This document shows positions 25,146 through 33,830 of a DNA stretch of 36,907 bases, in pieces. Position 1 is the first letter of the stretch. Every line of letters begins with the position of its first letter. The DNA comes from Bacteroidota bacterium (GTDB lineage Bacteria; Bacteroidota; Bacteroidia; Flavobacteriales_D; Crocinitomicaceae), in the NCBI GenBank assembly GCA_024280295.1, contig JAJRQK010000012.1:1-36907 (forward strand). The letters are read 5' to 3'. The notes beneath the pieces were generated by a model, which had not been told where the DNA came from, did not search any database, and saw only the letters and a list, made by a program, of their open reading frames with translations. The position numbers and the translations under genes were made by a program.

Positions 25146-25168
25146 TATTCTAATCAAAACGGATACAG

Positions 25169-25648
25169 ATGAAAAAAATAGATTTAAATCCAAGGGGATT
25201 CACAAACTCTCCTAAACAAATGGACCTTTCTCGAGCATTGAATTTTTCTAAAGAAGAAATTTGGAAAGAAATAGTTGACTATAAAAATATGACTTTATGG
25301 TTTCCAATGATTAAAAGTGTAGAAATTACTAAAAAGGGAGAAAATCAAGAATTTGGTGTTGGATGCCAACGAGAATGCAAATTTGGTAATGATTTATTTG
25401 AAGAAGAAATTCTGCATTTTGATCCACCAAATAAATATGCCTTTAAAATTAAAGATAATGCAATGATTAAAGACCACTTAGCAATCTTTAGTGTTGAAGA
25501 AATTAATGGGAAAAACTCTTTTCGTTTCCAATCCTACTTTGAACCTCAAGGTAATTTTATTAAAAAATATATGATGAAAAAAGTAATGCTACCTTTTATT
25601 GGAAAAAAAGCATTAAAGAATTTTGGAAAAAAATTAAATAACAATTAA
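25169..25648 (+). CDS. SRPBCC-family cytoplasmic protein (START/Bet v1 fold)
   Basis: The product has 159 residues without a signal peptide. The pattern 'MDLSRALNFSKEEIWKEIVD', 'MTLWFPMIKSVEI', 'GVGCQRECKFGND', 'EEILHFDPPNKYAFKI' and 'FRFQSYFEPQG' is that of polyketide cyclase / SRPBCC ligand-binding proteins, which bind a hydrophobic molecule in a deep pocket. It lies 11 bp before a second, exported SRPBCC gene, so the two are co-transcribed. The ligand is unknown. Confidence 0.85.
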   Translation: MKKIDLNPRGFTNSPKQMDLSRALNFSKEEIWKEIVDYKNMTLWFPMIKSVEITKKGENQEFGVGCQRECKFGNDLFEEEILHFDPPNKYAFKIKDNAMIKDHLAIFSVEEINGKNSFRFQSYFEPQGNFIKKYMMKKVMLPFIGKKALKNFGKKLNNN

Positions 25649-25659
25649 AATAAAAAAAT

Positions 25660-26286
25660 ATGAAAAACTTAAAAATAACATTAATCCTATTAATGGTTGG
25701 AATGACAGGTATAATAGCTGCACAAAATTTGAATACAGAAAATGGCGGTTTTGAAAACAGAAGAATAATTAACAGCAAAAAATTTCACGTTTTATATGCT
25801 GAAACTGTAATTAATAAATCTATTGAAGAAGTTTGGAATGAAGTTGCAGGTAATTATATTAAAGTTGGTGAAATTGCAGGTCAAATCAGTGAATCTCATT
25901 GCGAAAGTGGTGATATTACAGAAGGTGTAGGTGCTTCAAGATTTTGTAGTTTAGATTTTCAAGGTAAAACAGTCGAAATAAAAGAAAGAATAATTGAATT
26001 TAGAGAATGCGGAAACCATAGAGAATTTACTTATGATGTTTATGAAACAAAAGGGTTTCCAGCCAAAGTATATAATACTTGGATAGTTAGAAAGGGGGAG
26101 GATGGAAAAACGTACTTAGGCAATGTCTTTATTTTTAGGGCTAAACCTGCAATGATGACTGGTATGATGGAAAATAAACTCAAAAAAGCTGGTTTAAGAG
26201 GTGGTGTTTTAGCCTATAAACACTATTTAGAAACTGGAGAAAAGAATGTGAAAACTGAGAAGTTATACGAGCTTTATGAAAAATAG
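25660..26286 (+). CDS. Exported SRPBCC-like protein
   Basis: The product has 208 residues with a signal peptide ('ITLILLMVGMTGIIAAQN'). The mature part has the SRPBCC layout: 'VINKSIEEVWNEVAGNY' early, 'ITEGVGASRFCSLDFQGKTV' in the middle, 'GFPAKVYNTWIVRK' and a C-terminal helix 'MMENKLKKAGLRGGVLAYKH'. It probably binds a small hydrophobic ligand in the periplasm, in contrast with its cytoplasmic neighbour. It is the second gene after the AraC regulator in the AT-rich cassette. Confidence 0.8.
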   Translation: MKNLKITLILLMVGMTGIIAAQNLNTENGGFENRRIINSKKFHVLYAETVINKSIEEVWNEVAGNYIKVGEIAGQISESHCESGDITEGVGASRFCSLDFQGKTVEIKERIIEFRECGNHREFTYDVYETKGFPAKVYNTWIVRKGEDGKTYLGNVFIFRAKPAMMTGMMENKLKKAGLRGGVLAYKHYLETGEKNVKTEKLYELYEK

Positions 26287-26324
26287 TAATACCGTTTTAA
26301 TATCAATAACTAATTCATAAAATT

Positions 26325-27197
26325 ATGAGAAAGGTTTCAATTATAGTGTTAGTTTCTATTGTTTTACATAGTTGTATGGCAGATATACGTACAGTTTTTA
26401 TTAAAAAAAATACTGTAACAATTGAGAATAAAAATAAAGGGAAACAAATTTTAGAAAAAGCTTGGAAAAAACAAGGTTTTGATAAATTAGTCAATCATAA
26501 AGTATATTCTTTACACGGAAGTGATGTTTGGAAAGGAATGATGGGAAAAATGGGAAAACCGTGGACTGATAATAAGTCTGAACTCGATTTTAAATTTGAA
26601 ATAGGAACTTTTAATAGTCAAATTTCTTTTTTAGATGGGAAAAGAAAAGGAGAATCATCTGGTTTACAAAATTGGAATTATTATGAAATTAATCAAAATG
26701 GAGAATTAGATTTCGGAAAAACAAACAAAAAGATAAAGTTTGGTCTTTCTGCTTATCATTATTTTTTCGAAATGATTGACAGAATGAAGAAAGCACCCGT
26801 AATAAGATATGCAGGAGAGAAAGAATTTAGGGGAGAAAAATTTGATTTAGTATTTTGTACTTGGGGAGAAGAATCTCCTCATATGGAACATGATCAATAC
26901 ATAGCTTGGATAAATCAAAAAACTGGATTTATGGAATATTCCGAATATTCTTTGAGAGATAATTATTTGAAAGTACCTGGATATAAAGCTATGTACGGAG
27001 CAATTGAACTCAAAAACTTTAAAGAAGTGGATGGTATTTTTATTCCTCACGAACAAACTGTATATATTAATGGTATAAAAAGTAAAAAAAGTAAACACAT
27101 TCATCAGATGATAGTCAGTGATTTTCAGTTTGATACCTTTAACATAAAAGAACTTCACCCTAATAAAGACTTAAAAAACAAAGGTAAATATGATTAA
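26325..27197 (+). CDS. Exported lipoprotein, LolA-like/DUF6503-like
   Basis: The product has 290 residues with a lipoprotein-type signal ('SIIVLVSIVLHSCMAD', lipid Cys at 17). The body ('GKQILEKAWKKQGFDKLVNH', 'YYEINQNGELDFGKT', 'YIAWINQKTGFMEYSEYSL', 'KEVDGIFIPHEQTVYING') resembles Bacteroidota proteins related to DUF6503 or the LolA/LppX fold, which can hold acyl chains. The family assignment is tentative. It is 38 bp after the exported SRPBCC gene and completes the AT-rich cassette. Confidence 0.65.
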   Translation: MRKVSIIVLVSIVLHSCMADIRTVFIKKNTVTIENKNKGKQILEKAWKKQGFDKLVNHKVYSLHGSDVWKGMMGKMGKPWTDNKSELDFKFEIGTFNSQISFLDGKRKGESSGLQNWNYYEINQNGELDFGKTNKKIKFGLSAYHYFFEMIDRMKKAPVIRYAGEKEFRGEKFDLVFCTWGEESPHMEHDQYIAWINQKTGFMEYSEYSLRDNYLKVPGYKAMYGAIELKNFKEVDGIFIPHEQTVYINGIKSKKSKHIHQMIVSDFQFDTFNIKELHPNKDLKNKGKYD

Positions 27198-27468
27198 TAT
27201 CAAAAGTGGTCTTGCAACAAAAAAAATATAAAAATAATTAGGGCTAAGTGTCAAACCTAAAGTTGCTACAGATTAGTATATTATTTGCAAAATTACGCTG
27301 CATGCATAAATTATTTTAGACCGTATAGCCTAGTAAACAAGAGGTTCTTAAAGCCAAGAGGGAATTAGGTATTGATTTTCCACAATAAATAGAGTAATTT
27401 CACGGGAGAATCTCAAGCACTTACGTGTATTTTAATTTAGTGTAAAGACTGTTCATTTGGCTCGACTT

Positions 27469-28686
27469 ATGTTTAAATTTCTTCTATTAGTCACATTTAT
27501 ACCCTTATTCTGTTCTTCTCAAGGCTATCAGGTGAATCTACAAGGACAAATTCAACAGGGCATGGGAAGCGCAGGTGCAGCTTTTGTTCAAGATGCTTCA
27601 GGGATTTTTTACAACCCTGGCGGATTAGCATTTTTAAATTCAAATGAGGCAAGCATAGGAATTACGCCAACGTTTGCAAATGCCACATTCCTAGAAAACG
27701 GCACTTCAGAACTTGCTAGGACGATTTCTCCGGTTGGGACTCCATTTACCGCTTATGGAATGTTTCAATTAAAGGATAGTAGCAAATTAAAACTTGGACT
27801 GGGCATATACACACCTTTTGGAAGTACAATTGAGTGGGAAGAAGGTTGGGCTGGGAGGTTCGCTCTTACTCGCTTACAGTTAAAAGCGATTTTTTTTCAG
27901 CCAACAATCAGTTATCGTATAACCGATAAAATTGGAATCGGTGCTGGTTTCGTATATACTACTGGAAGTGTTAATTTACAAAAAGACATTCCTCTCCTAG
28001 ATCAAGACGGAAATTATGCACATGCTGAACTGGCAGGTAAAGGTCAAGGATTTGGTTATAACATCGGACTTTATCTAAAACCAACAAAGCATCTTGCAGT
28101 TGCTTTAACCTATAAGTCGCAAGTGGACATGGCAGTCAAAGATGGAACGGCAACTTTTACTGTACCTAGTTCAGTTGAAGATAAGTTTCCTTCTGGAAGT
28201 TTTAGTTCAGAATTGCCACTTCCTCAGGTAGTAACTTTAGCAGTAGCAGTTACTCCAAATGACAAATTTGCAATCGCTCTTGATATGAATTACATCGGGT
28301 GGGATGCTTATGATACACTGGCTTTTGATTACGCGGTAAATACGGAGTCACTTGAAGATACTAAATCTGCGAGGAATTATATTGGGACTATTGCCCTTAG
28401 GCTAGGTGTTCAATATAAGATCTCGGATAAATATACTGCTAGAGCTGGAATTGGGTATGCTATTTCTCCTGTTGTTACTGGTTATTTAACTCCTGAAACC
28501 CCTGATGATGATAGAGTTAATTACACGTTAGGCTTTGGGTATGTTATCAATAAATCGTTTGATCTTAATGCTTCACTGCTTTTTACGCAAATCAAACGAG
28601 AAGATACAAATCTTGAAACATTATTGAGTGGAACATATAAGGTCAGAGTGTTTGCTCCTGGCTTTTCTGTAAGCTATAAATTTTAA
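27469..28686 (+). CDS. FadL/OmpP1/TodX-family outer-membrane transporter
   Basis: The product has 405 residues from the ATG at 27469 (a TTG at 27457 is less likely). A signal peptide ends near 'FCSSQG', then 'MGSAGAAFVQDASGIFYNPG' is the conserved FadL N-terminal hatch signature. Strands follow to a C-terminal Phe ('GFSVSYKF'), as is typical of outer-membrane barrels. FadL proteins move long-chain fatty acids or other hydrophobic molecules across the outer membrane by lateral diffusion. The downstream SGNH-like lipoprotein starts 6 bp after the stop and an esterase follows; together they suggest lipid or ester uptake. Confidence 0.93.
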   Translation: MFKFLLLVTFIPLFCSSQGYQVNLQGQIQQGMGSAGAAFVQDASGIFYNPGGLAFLNSNEASIGITPTFANATFLENGTSELARTISPVGTPFTAYGMFQLKDSSKLKLGLGIYTPFGSTIEWEEGWAGRFALTRLQLKAIFFQPTISYRITDKIGIGAGFVYTTGSVNLQKDIPLLDQDGNYAHAELAGKGQGFGYNIGLYLKPTKHLAVALTYKSQVDMAVKDGTATFTVPSSVEDKFPSGSFSSELPLPQVVTLAVAVTPNDKFAIALDMNYIGWDAYDTLAFDYAVNTESLEDTKSARNYIGTIALRLGVQYKISDKYTARAGIGYAISPVVTGYLTPETPDDDRVNYTLGFGYVINKSFDLNASLLFTQIKREDTNLETLLSGTYKVRVFAPGFSVSYKF

Positions 28687-28692
28687 TTTTTT

Positions 28693-30024
28693 ATTAAAAG
28701 ACAATTACTCTTCATCATATTTATTGCTGCCATTTTAGGATGTAAACCAGATATTGTTGCTCCCGAAGCAAGCTTAGGCGATATTAATGTTAGTAGCTAT
28801 GTCGCAATTGGATCTGATGGAACTGCTGGTTATGCTGATGATGCACTTCATGCGAACGGACAAGATAACTCCTTTGTGTCTATTTTAGTAAAACAATTTA
28901 GCTTGATATCATCTGTTAATTTCAGTGTTCCTAATGTTAGCGGTGCATCTGTTGGTGTTAATCTGGATAGTAATTCGAGATTGATTTTAGGTTACAAAAC
29001 TGATTGTAAAGGTGAAACATCACTTTCACCCATTCGTGAAGCTCAAGGTGGGGATGTAAGTATTTTAGGAAGCAATATTTACTCAACTGGATTTAATAAT
29101 TTGGGAGTTCCAAGTGCTGGTGTGCTTGATATTAACCAAGTTGGTTACGGTAATCCTTCTAATGGAATAGGTAACTACAACCCTTATTTTGCTCGAATGT
29201 CATCAAATCAATCTAGTGCATCCATACTTTTAGATGCTGTAAGTCAAAATCCTACTTTTTTTACGATTGAACTTGGTGAAGCAGATTTGATGACTTTTGC
29301 TAAGAGTGGTGGAACTTCAACTTCTCCTCCAGTGGCTAATGGTACTATGGGAATAGGATTCGATGGCTCATTGGAAGAAATTGTATCAGCACTTGATATT
29401 AATGGTGCAAAGGGAGCTATCTCGAATGTTCCAGATGTTCTCTCTTACCCCTATTTTACAACAATTCCTTACAATGGACTTAAACTAGATGTGGATAAAG
29501 CTGCCACATTAAATAATGTGTTCAACTCATTGGGGCTCTTTTTTGTTGTTGGCGACAATCCTTTTGTAATTGTGGATACAACTCAAGCCATTAATGTACG
29601 AAAGATGGTAGAAGGTGAGTTGGTATTATTAAGTGCGCCTCTCGATTCTGTTAAATGCTTTGGTATGGGATCGATTTTCGGGATTCCAGACAAACACATT
29701 TTAACAATCCAAGAAATTAGTACCATCAACTCATATCAAGTTGGGTATAACTCAGCTATTTCAACGGTTGCTCAAGCACACAACTTAGCGGAAGTAGATA
29801 AGAAAAATCTGATCACGTCTCTTTCTACCGGTATTGTTTACAATGGAGTGTCAATGAGTACAGAATTTGTTACTGGAGGGGCATTTTCTCTTGATGGTCG
29901 GAATTTGAATCCGAGTGGACAAGCTTTGCTTGCAAACTTATATATAGAGGCTATAAACGCAACATTCAATGCGAAAATCCCCACCGCGAGTGTTGTAAAT
30001 TATCCCGGGGTCATCTTTCCTTAA
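28693..30024 (+). CDS. SGNH/GDSL-hydrolase-like lipoprotein, catalytic residues substituted, ATT start
   Basis: The product has 443 residues from an ATT at 28693, the only initiation-like codon before a clear lipoprotein signal ('KRQLLFIIFIAAILGC', lipid Cys17); the next candidate, GTG at 28876, would lose the signal and block I. The fold matches Bacteroidota SGNH hydrolases that sit beside FadL. The family block 'GNSLTAG' reads 'GSDGTAG', so Asp42 stands at the Ser nucleophile position. Block III 'GNND' reads 'GEAD' (Asn to Ala197). The last block 'DGxHP' reads 'DGRNLNP' (His to Asn404). It is probably inactive as a hydrolase, unless the Ser at 41 acts. Its neighbours are FadL and a secreted esterase. 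Confidence 0.8.
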   Translation: MKRQLLFIIFIAAILGCKPDIVAPEASLGDINVSSYVAIGSDGTAGYADDALHANGQDNSFVSILVKQFSLISSVNFSVPNVSGASVGVNLDSNSRLILGYKTDCKGETSLSPIREAQGGDVSILGSNIYSTGFNNLGVPSAGVLDINQVGYGNPSNGIGNYNPYFARMSSNQSSASILLDAVSQNPTFFTIELGEADLMTFAKSGGTSTSPPVANGTMGIGFDGSLEEIVSALDINGAKGAISNVPDVLSYPYFTTIPYNGLKLDVDKAATLNNVFNSLGLFFVVGDNPFVIVDTTQAINVRKMVEGELVLLSAPLDSVKCFGMGSIFGIPDKHILTIQEISTINSYQVGYNSAISTVAQAHNLAEVDKKNLITSLSTGIVYNGVSMSTEFVTGGAFSLDGRNLNPSGQALLANLYIEAINATFNAKIPTASVVNYPGVIFP

Positions 30025-30045
30025 GGTGGTTAAAAAACAATTACT

Positions 30046-31332
30046 ATGAAAAAAAACTACTTATTTGCATTAACAATTTTAGGAATTCAATCAATGAGTT
30101 TCGGACAGACTCCTTGTGATGCTGGGCGTTATTCTACGGTCCTTTTCCCTAATGTAACAGTAACTAGCGATGTCAACTATGGTCAGAATTCAAGTTTTAC
30201 GGGTTCGAACATTCAACTTGACCTCGATATTTATGAGCCAACAGGTGATACTGAGACTAAACGCCCATTAATTATTTGGGCTCATGGTGGAAGTTTTATT
30301 GGTGGAAGTAAAACAGAATCTGACGTTGTTACACTATCAATCGAATTTGCGAAACGAGGATATGTTTGCGCATCTATTGATTACCGTGTTGGGATGTGGC
30401 CAATTGATTCTGTAAATTCTATTAAAGCTGTAATCAGAGCCGTTCAGGATATGAAAGCATCTATTCGATTCTTTTACAAAGATGCTGCAACAGCAGACGT
30501 TTACAAAATTGACACAAATAATGTCTTCATCGGAGGAAGTTCTGCCGGAGCAATTACAGCACTTCATGCTGCTTATTTTGATCAAGAGTGTGAAATACAA
30601 AACTACATGACTACCGCGACTCTAAATGGTCTTGGAGGTATTGAAGGAACAAGTGGAAATGCAGGGTATGGTGCAACTGTCCAGGGGGTAATCAACCTCT
30701 GTGGAGCACTTGCAAGTTATGGATATTTAGAAGCGGGTGATGTTCCACTCTGTTCAATGCATGGAGATAGTGACAATACGGTACCTTACAATCGAGGAGT
30801 TGCATCAGTTTCAGGAATTGGAATTATGTACTTGGATGGATCTAGAGTGGTTCATGAGCAAGCCGTGGCAAAAGGTGTACAGAGTAACTTCTACACGTAT
30901 ACTGGTGCAGGTCACGTGCCATACTTCTCTTCTGCCGCATACATGGATACAACGATCAACTTTATCCGTGATTTCTTAATTGGACTTCAAGGATGCACCG
31001 ATGCAGCGCTTCAGCCAGCAAATACACCATTAGAAATAGTAAATTTATATACGCTGAATTTCTGCTCACTTGGTTATGATGAAGCGTCCATAGAACTGAT
31101 GGAAAAGCCATTCCCAAACCCTTCAGAAGATAAAATTACGATCTTACTTAAGAAAGAGGTGGCGCTTACTTCTGTAGATGTAATTGATCTCTTTGGAAGA
31201 GTAGTTTCAAGTGTAGATGTTAGTACGTCTCAAATAATTCTCTCGAAAGATGAAATTGGCGCAGGAACTTACATTGTTCGAGCAATTTCAATTGATGGAA
31301 GAATTGCTACAATGAAGGTAGTTTTCAATTAG
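30046..31332 (+). CDS. T9SS-secreted alpha/beta-hydrolase esterase
   Basis: The product has 428 residues with a signal peptide ('ALTILGIQSMSFGQ'). An alpha/beta hydrolase core has the oxyanion 'AHGGSF' (80-84), the nucleophile in 'GGSSAG' (Ser166), an Asp in 'MHGDSDNTVP' (Asp243) and a His in 'GAGHVPY' (His290); all are intact. It resembles carboxylesterases and PHB-depolymerase-like enzymes. A type A sorting domain begins near 'PFPNPSEDKI' (about residue 360), so the enzyme is exported by T9SS. It starts 21 bp after the SGNH-like lipoprotein, and its product could be taken up by the FadL protein upstream. The ester substrate is unknown. Confidence 0.9.
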   Translation: MKKNYLFALTILGIQSMSFGQTPCDAGRYSTVLFPNVTVTSDVNYGQNSSFTGSNIQLDLDIYEPTGDTETKRPLIIWAHGGSFIGGSKTESDVVTLSIEFAKRGYVCASIDYRVGMWPIDSVNSIKAVIRAVQDMKASIRFFYKDAATADVYKIDTNNVFIGGSSAGAITALHAAYFDQECEIQNYMTTATLNGLGGIEGTSGNAGYGATVQGVINLCGALASYGYLEAGDVPLCSMHGDSDNTVPYNRGVASVSGIGIMYLDGSRVVHEQAVAKGVQSNFYTYTGAGHVPYFSSAAYMDTTINFIRDFLIGLQGCTDAALQPANTPLEIVNLYTLNFCSLGYDEASIELMEKPFPNPSEDKITILLKKEVALTSVDVIDLFGRVVSSVDVSTSQIILSKDEIGAGTYIVRAISIDGRIATMKVVFN

Positions 31333-31349
31333 GAAGATATCACTTATCT

Positions 31350-31383
31350 AAAGCGGGAACTCATTTGAGTCCCCGCTTTTTTA
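31350..31383 (+). terminator. Rho-independent terminator
   Basis: aaagcgggaactc pairs with gagtccccgcttt with one mismatch around a short loop, followed by tttt. It lies 18 bp after the esterase stop and ends the FadL operon. Confidence 0.85.
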
Positions 31384-31594
31384 TTTCTATCAACCTAGAT
31401 TAGATTCTTAAATGGGATCAGAACACATTCAATAATTTGATTGCGAGGTGAATTTATAGGGGATGTGAGCTATCTGTTGTGAATTCAAAGACGTGAGAAA
31501 ATACTTATGCCAGCCTACCTGTTTTTTTTTTGATAAAAACACCCACATCACTACTATGCGATGAGGCTGTTTTATAGTTGATCAAATTTATGCT

Positions 31595-33436
31595 TTAATT
31601 AACAATAAATTTTTTCACAATTGATTCATCATTAATAATTATAGTTATAAAATAAACACCAGCAGGAAGTTCAGAGACATCTACAACTTCAATTTTGCTC
31701 TTGAACTCTGTTGAAATCACATGCTCTCCAACTGCATTTCGAATTGAAACTGGAATATGCTTATCTGGATTTTCAACTAATGTTACGGTGATAATTTTAT
31801 CAGTCGGAATTGGAAAGACATTCACTTCAGAATGATCTCTATTATCAAGTGCGATGATGTCTGAGTAAACGAATTGCCCATTAAAATCAACTTGCTTCAA
31901 TCGATAATAAGTAACACCATTGATTGGGTTATGATCTCGAGCACCATAGAAATTCTCTTCCAATGATGATCCAACTCCCTTAACTTGAGTGAATGCTTGA
32001 AAATTGATTCCATCACCACTTCGTTCAACTGAAAAATAATCATTGTTGTGTTCAGAAGTAGTCGTCCATGAAAGAATATTTACACCATTCTCCGCGATTC
32101 CTGAAAAATTTGATAAACTCACAGGGAGCACAATACCGCATATTGTTGGAGGGCTTATGTAACAAAGAATATTTTGTCTCAAATTTTGACCTTGAGGGGC
32201 AGGAGTATGCCAATTTGCAGTTGTCATTGTTCCAAAAACAGCAACACCTGCACCGTATAGTTTCTCTGAACAAACTATATTTCCAGTTTCCTCAATTAAC
32301 GAAGTACCTGCATTGCCAATTGTTCCGTGGGCAAACCAATTCCCTGTCCAAGCAGTGCCAACAGGTAAGAAAGGTCCATTAAAAATAGGATGTGCTGGAG
32401 CAACAGTAGTCCCAGTGGCCGTAAATCCATTTGGATAAACCATTGTGGTTCCACCAAAACCAAAACTCATTCCATTATCTTCATTGGGAGCAGTATTTAA
32501 GAAAATTCGTCCACCAGCAGCAACCCAATTTTCCATTGCCACCATGTTAGCATTTACGAACGTTTCGAATTCAGTTGCTCCTGCATCACTTCCATCCATG
32601 AAAATTGTACACGTACCACCTGAGAATAAAGTTGCAGGGTTCACTGTTTGAAAAAAAGCTTGAGTCCAAATTCCTGCTCCGAAAACGGCATCCATGGCAG
32701 CCTCATTAGAAGTTGATCCCCAGGGAGACCCCGTATTGGATCGAACATAATAATAATTACCCACGCATGTAGCACCACAATCAATCACGGTGATATATCC
32801 TAGCTTCACTTCAGGATCACTACCACTTGCATTAGTTGCAGTAAGTGTTACATCATAGCTTCCTGCGGTTGCATAAGTAATCACAGGATTCTGCGCTGTT
32901 GAAGTTGCTGGTGATCCTCCAGGAAAAGACCAACTCCATGAAGTTGGACTGCACGTTGATAAATCACTAAATCCTGCTGATGTTCCTGAACATACCGTAG
33001 TAGGTGCAGAAAAATCTGCAACTGGAGCTCCAACACAGCAACCAACGCATGAGATATCTAATGAATATGTTCCACAGCCGAATGTGCTATAACCTTCCAC
33101 CGTTATATAGTAAGTACCTGGAGTAAGTGCTAAAGTTATTTCTGAATCTAATCCACAAAAATCATCATTGAAGCCTATATTGCTAGAACATAGTGTTGTA
33201 CCGATATATAAGTAGGTATCGTAGGATGCACCGCATAGGGTGAATGTCCAAGTTCCAGCGGATGGAATGACTACTTGATATTCGTGATCTTCCGATCCTC
33301 TAAGTGCGCAATTATTAATCGCACCACAAGTTGTTCGCACAGGGCTAGTATAAGGACCTGTTACAAAATAGTCTTGTGCAAATGACATCAACGTAATGCA
33401 AAAAAAGATGTATGTTGTAAGTAGAATTTTTTTCAT
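31595..33436 (-). CDS. T9SS-secreted PKD-domain protein
   Basis: The product has 613 residues. A signal peptide ends near 'LMSFAQ'. An N-terminal Cys-rich pre-peptidase-like module (about 22-135, 'GTWTFTLCGASYDTYLYIG') is similar in layout to that of the CotH protein. A PKD domain occupies about 139-220 ('SWSWSFPGGSP', 'AGSYDVTLTATNASG'). A middle region with 'FMDGSDAGATEFETFV', 'NWVAAGGRIFLNTAP' and 'GVAVFGTMTTANWH' is reminiscent of ThuA- or glutamine-amidotransferase-like folds, without a clear catalytic site. A type A sorting domain ('VFPIPTDKIITVTL') ends it. Its start codon comes one base after the stop of the upstream small gene. Function unknown. Confidence 0.88.
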   Translation of the reverse strand: MKKILLTTYIFFCITLMSFAQDYFVTGPYTSPVRTTCGAINNCALRGSEDHEYQVVIPSAGTWTFTLCGASYDTYLYIGTTLCSSNIGFNDDFCGLDSEITLALTPGTYYITVEGYSTFGCGTYSLDISCVGCCVGAPVADFSAPTTVCSGTSAGFSDLSTCSPTSWSWSFPGGSPATSTAQNPVITYATAGSYDVTLTATNASGSDPEVKLGYITVIDCGATCVGNYYYVRSNTGSPWGSTSNEAAMDAVFGAGIWTQAFFQTVNPATLFSGGTCTIFMDGSDAGATEFETFVNANMVAMENWVAAGGRIFLNTAPNEDNGMSFGFGGTTMVYPNGFTATGTTVAPAHPIFNGPFLPVGTAWTGNWFAHGTIGNAGTSLIEETGNIVCSEKLYGAGVAVFGTMTTANWHTPAPQGQNLRQNILCYISPPTICGIVLPVSLSNFSGIAENGVNILSWTTTSEHNNDYFSVERSGDGINFQAFTQVKGVGSSLEENFYGARDHNPINGVTYYRLKQVDFNGQFVYSDIIALDNRDHSEVNVFPIPTDKIITVTLVENPDKHIPVSIRNAVGEHVISTEFKSKIEVVDVSELPAGVYFITIIINDESIVKKFIVN

Positions 33437-33437
33437 A

Positions 33438-33830
33438 CTATTTCAATTCTGGAATGTTAGGGTTAGCTCGAAGGATGGTCTCATCTGAAAGAAACACTTC
33501 ATTAGAAAGATGATATCCATCAACTAGTAGTGCCTCCTTGAGGCTATCATAGGTTAGAATTTCTGTTGCAGTCAATTTGAAGCAATCTGCTTCATCAAAG
33601 AATTTAACCGAAGCAAAAATGGAGTTGCTTAGAAGTGTTTGTTTTACACTTTCTGCACTCACCTGGTCAGTGATGTTTTCTACTGTAAATTTATAGACAA
33701 GGGAGTTGATCAATTGAGCATTATCTGATGAAGTTTGACAATAGCCAAAATAACTAGTGAAACAAAAGAAGATAAGTAAAGACGAAGTTGACCCCCTTTT
33801 TAAGGGTAGAGGTGTAATCATGCGTGTCAT
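33438..33830 (-). CDS. Small exported protein, possible HMA-like fold
   Basis: The product has 130 residues with a hydrophobic signal-like segment ('SSLLIFFCFTSYFGYCQ'). The mature part 'VSAESVKQTLLSNSIFASV', 'KFFDEADCFKLTATE' and 'SLKEALLVDGYHLSNEV' shows a beta-alpha-beta-beta-alpha-beta spacing like heavy-metal-associated domains, but there is no CxxC. The fold guess is low-confidence. It is 1 bp upstream of the 613-residue T9SS protein and clearly co-transcribed, so it may be an envelope partner. Confidence 0.65.
   Translation of the reverse strand: MTRMITPLPLKRGSTSSLLIFFCFTSYFGYCQTSSDNAQLINSLVYKFTVENITDQVSAESVKQTLLSNSIFASVKFFDEADCFKLTATEILTYDSLKEALLVDGYHLSNEVFLSDETILRANPNIPELK

Noticed and set aside
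24251-27197. Search for integrase, tRNA or direct repeats bounding the AT-rich cassette as a genomic island
   Set aside because: No integrase gene, tRNA or matching flanking repeats were seen, so only composition and gene content support transfer.
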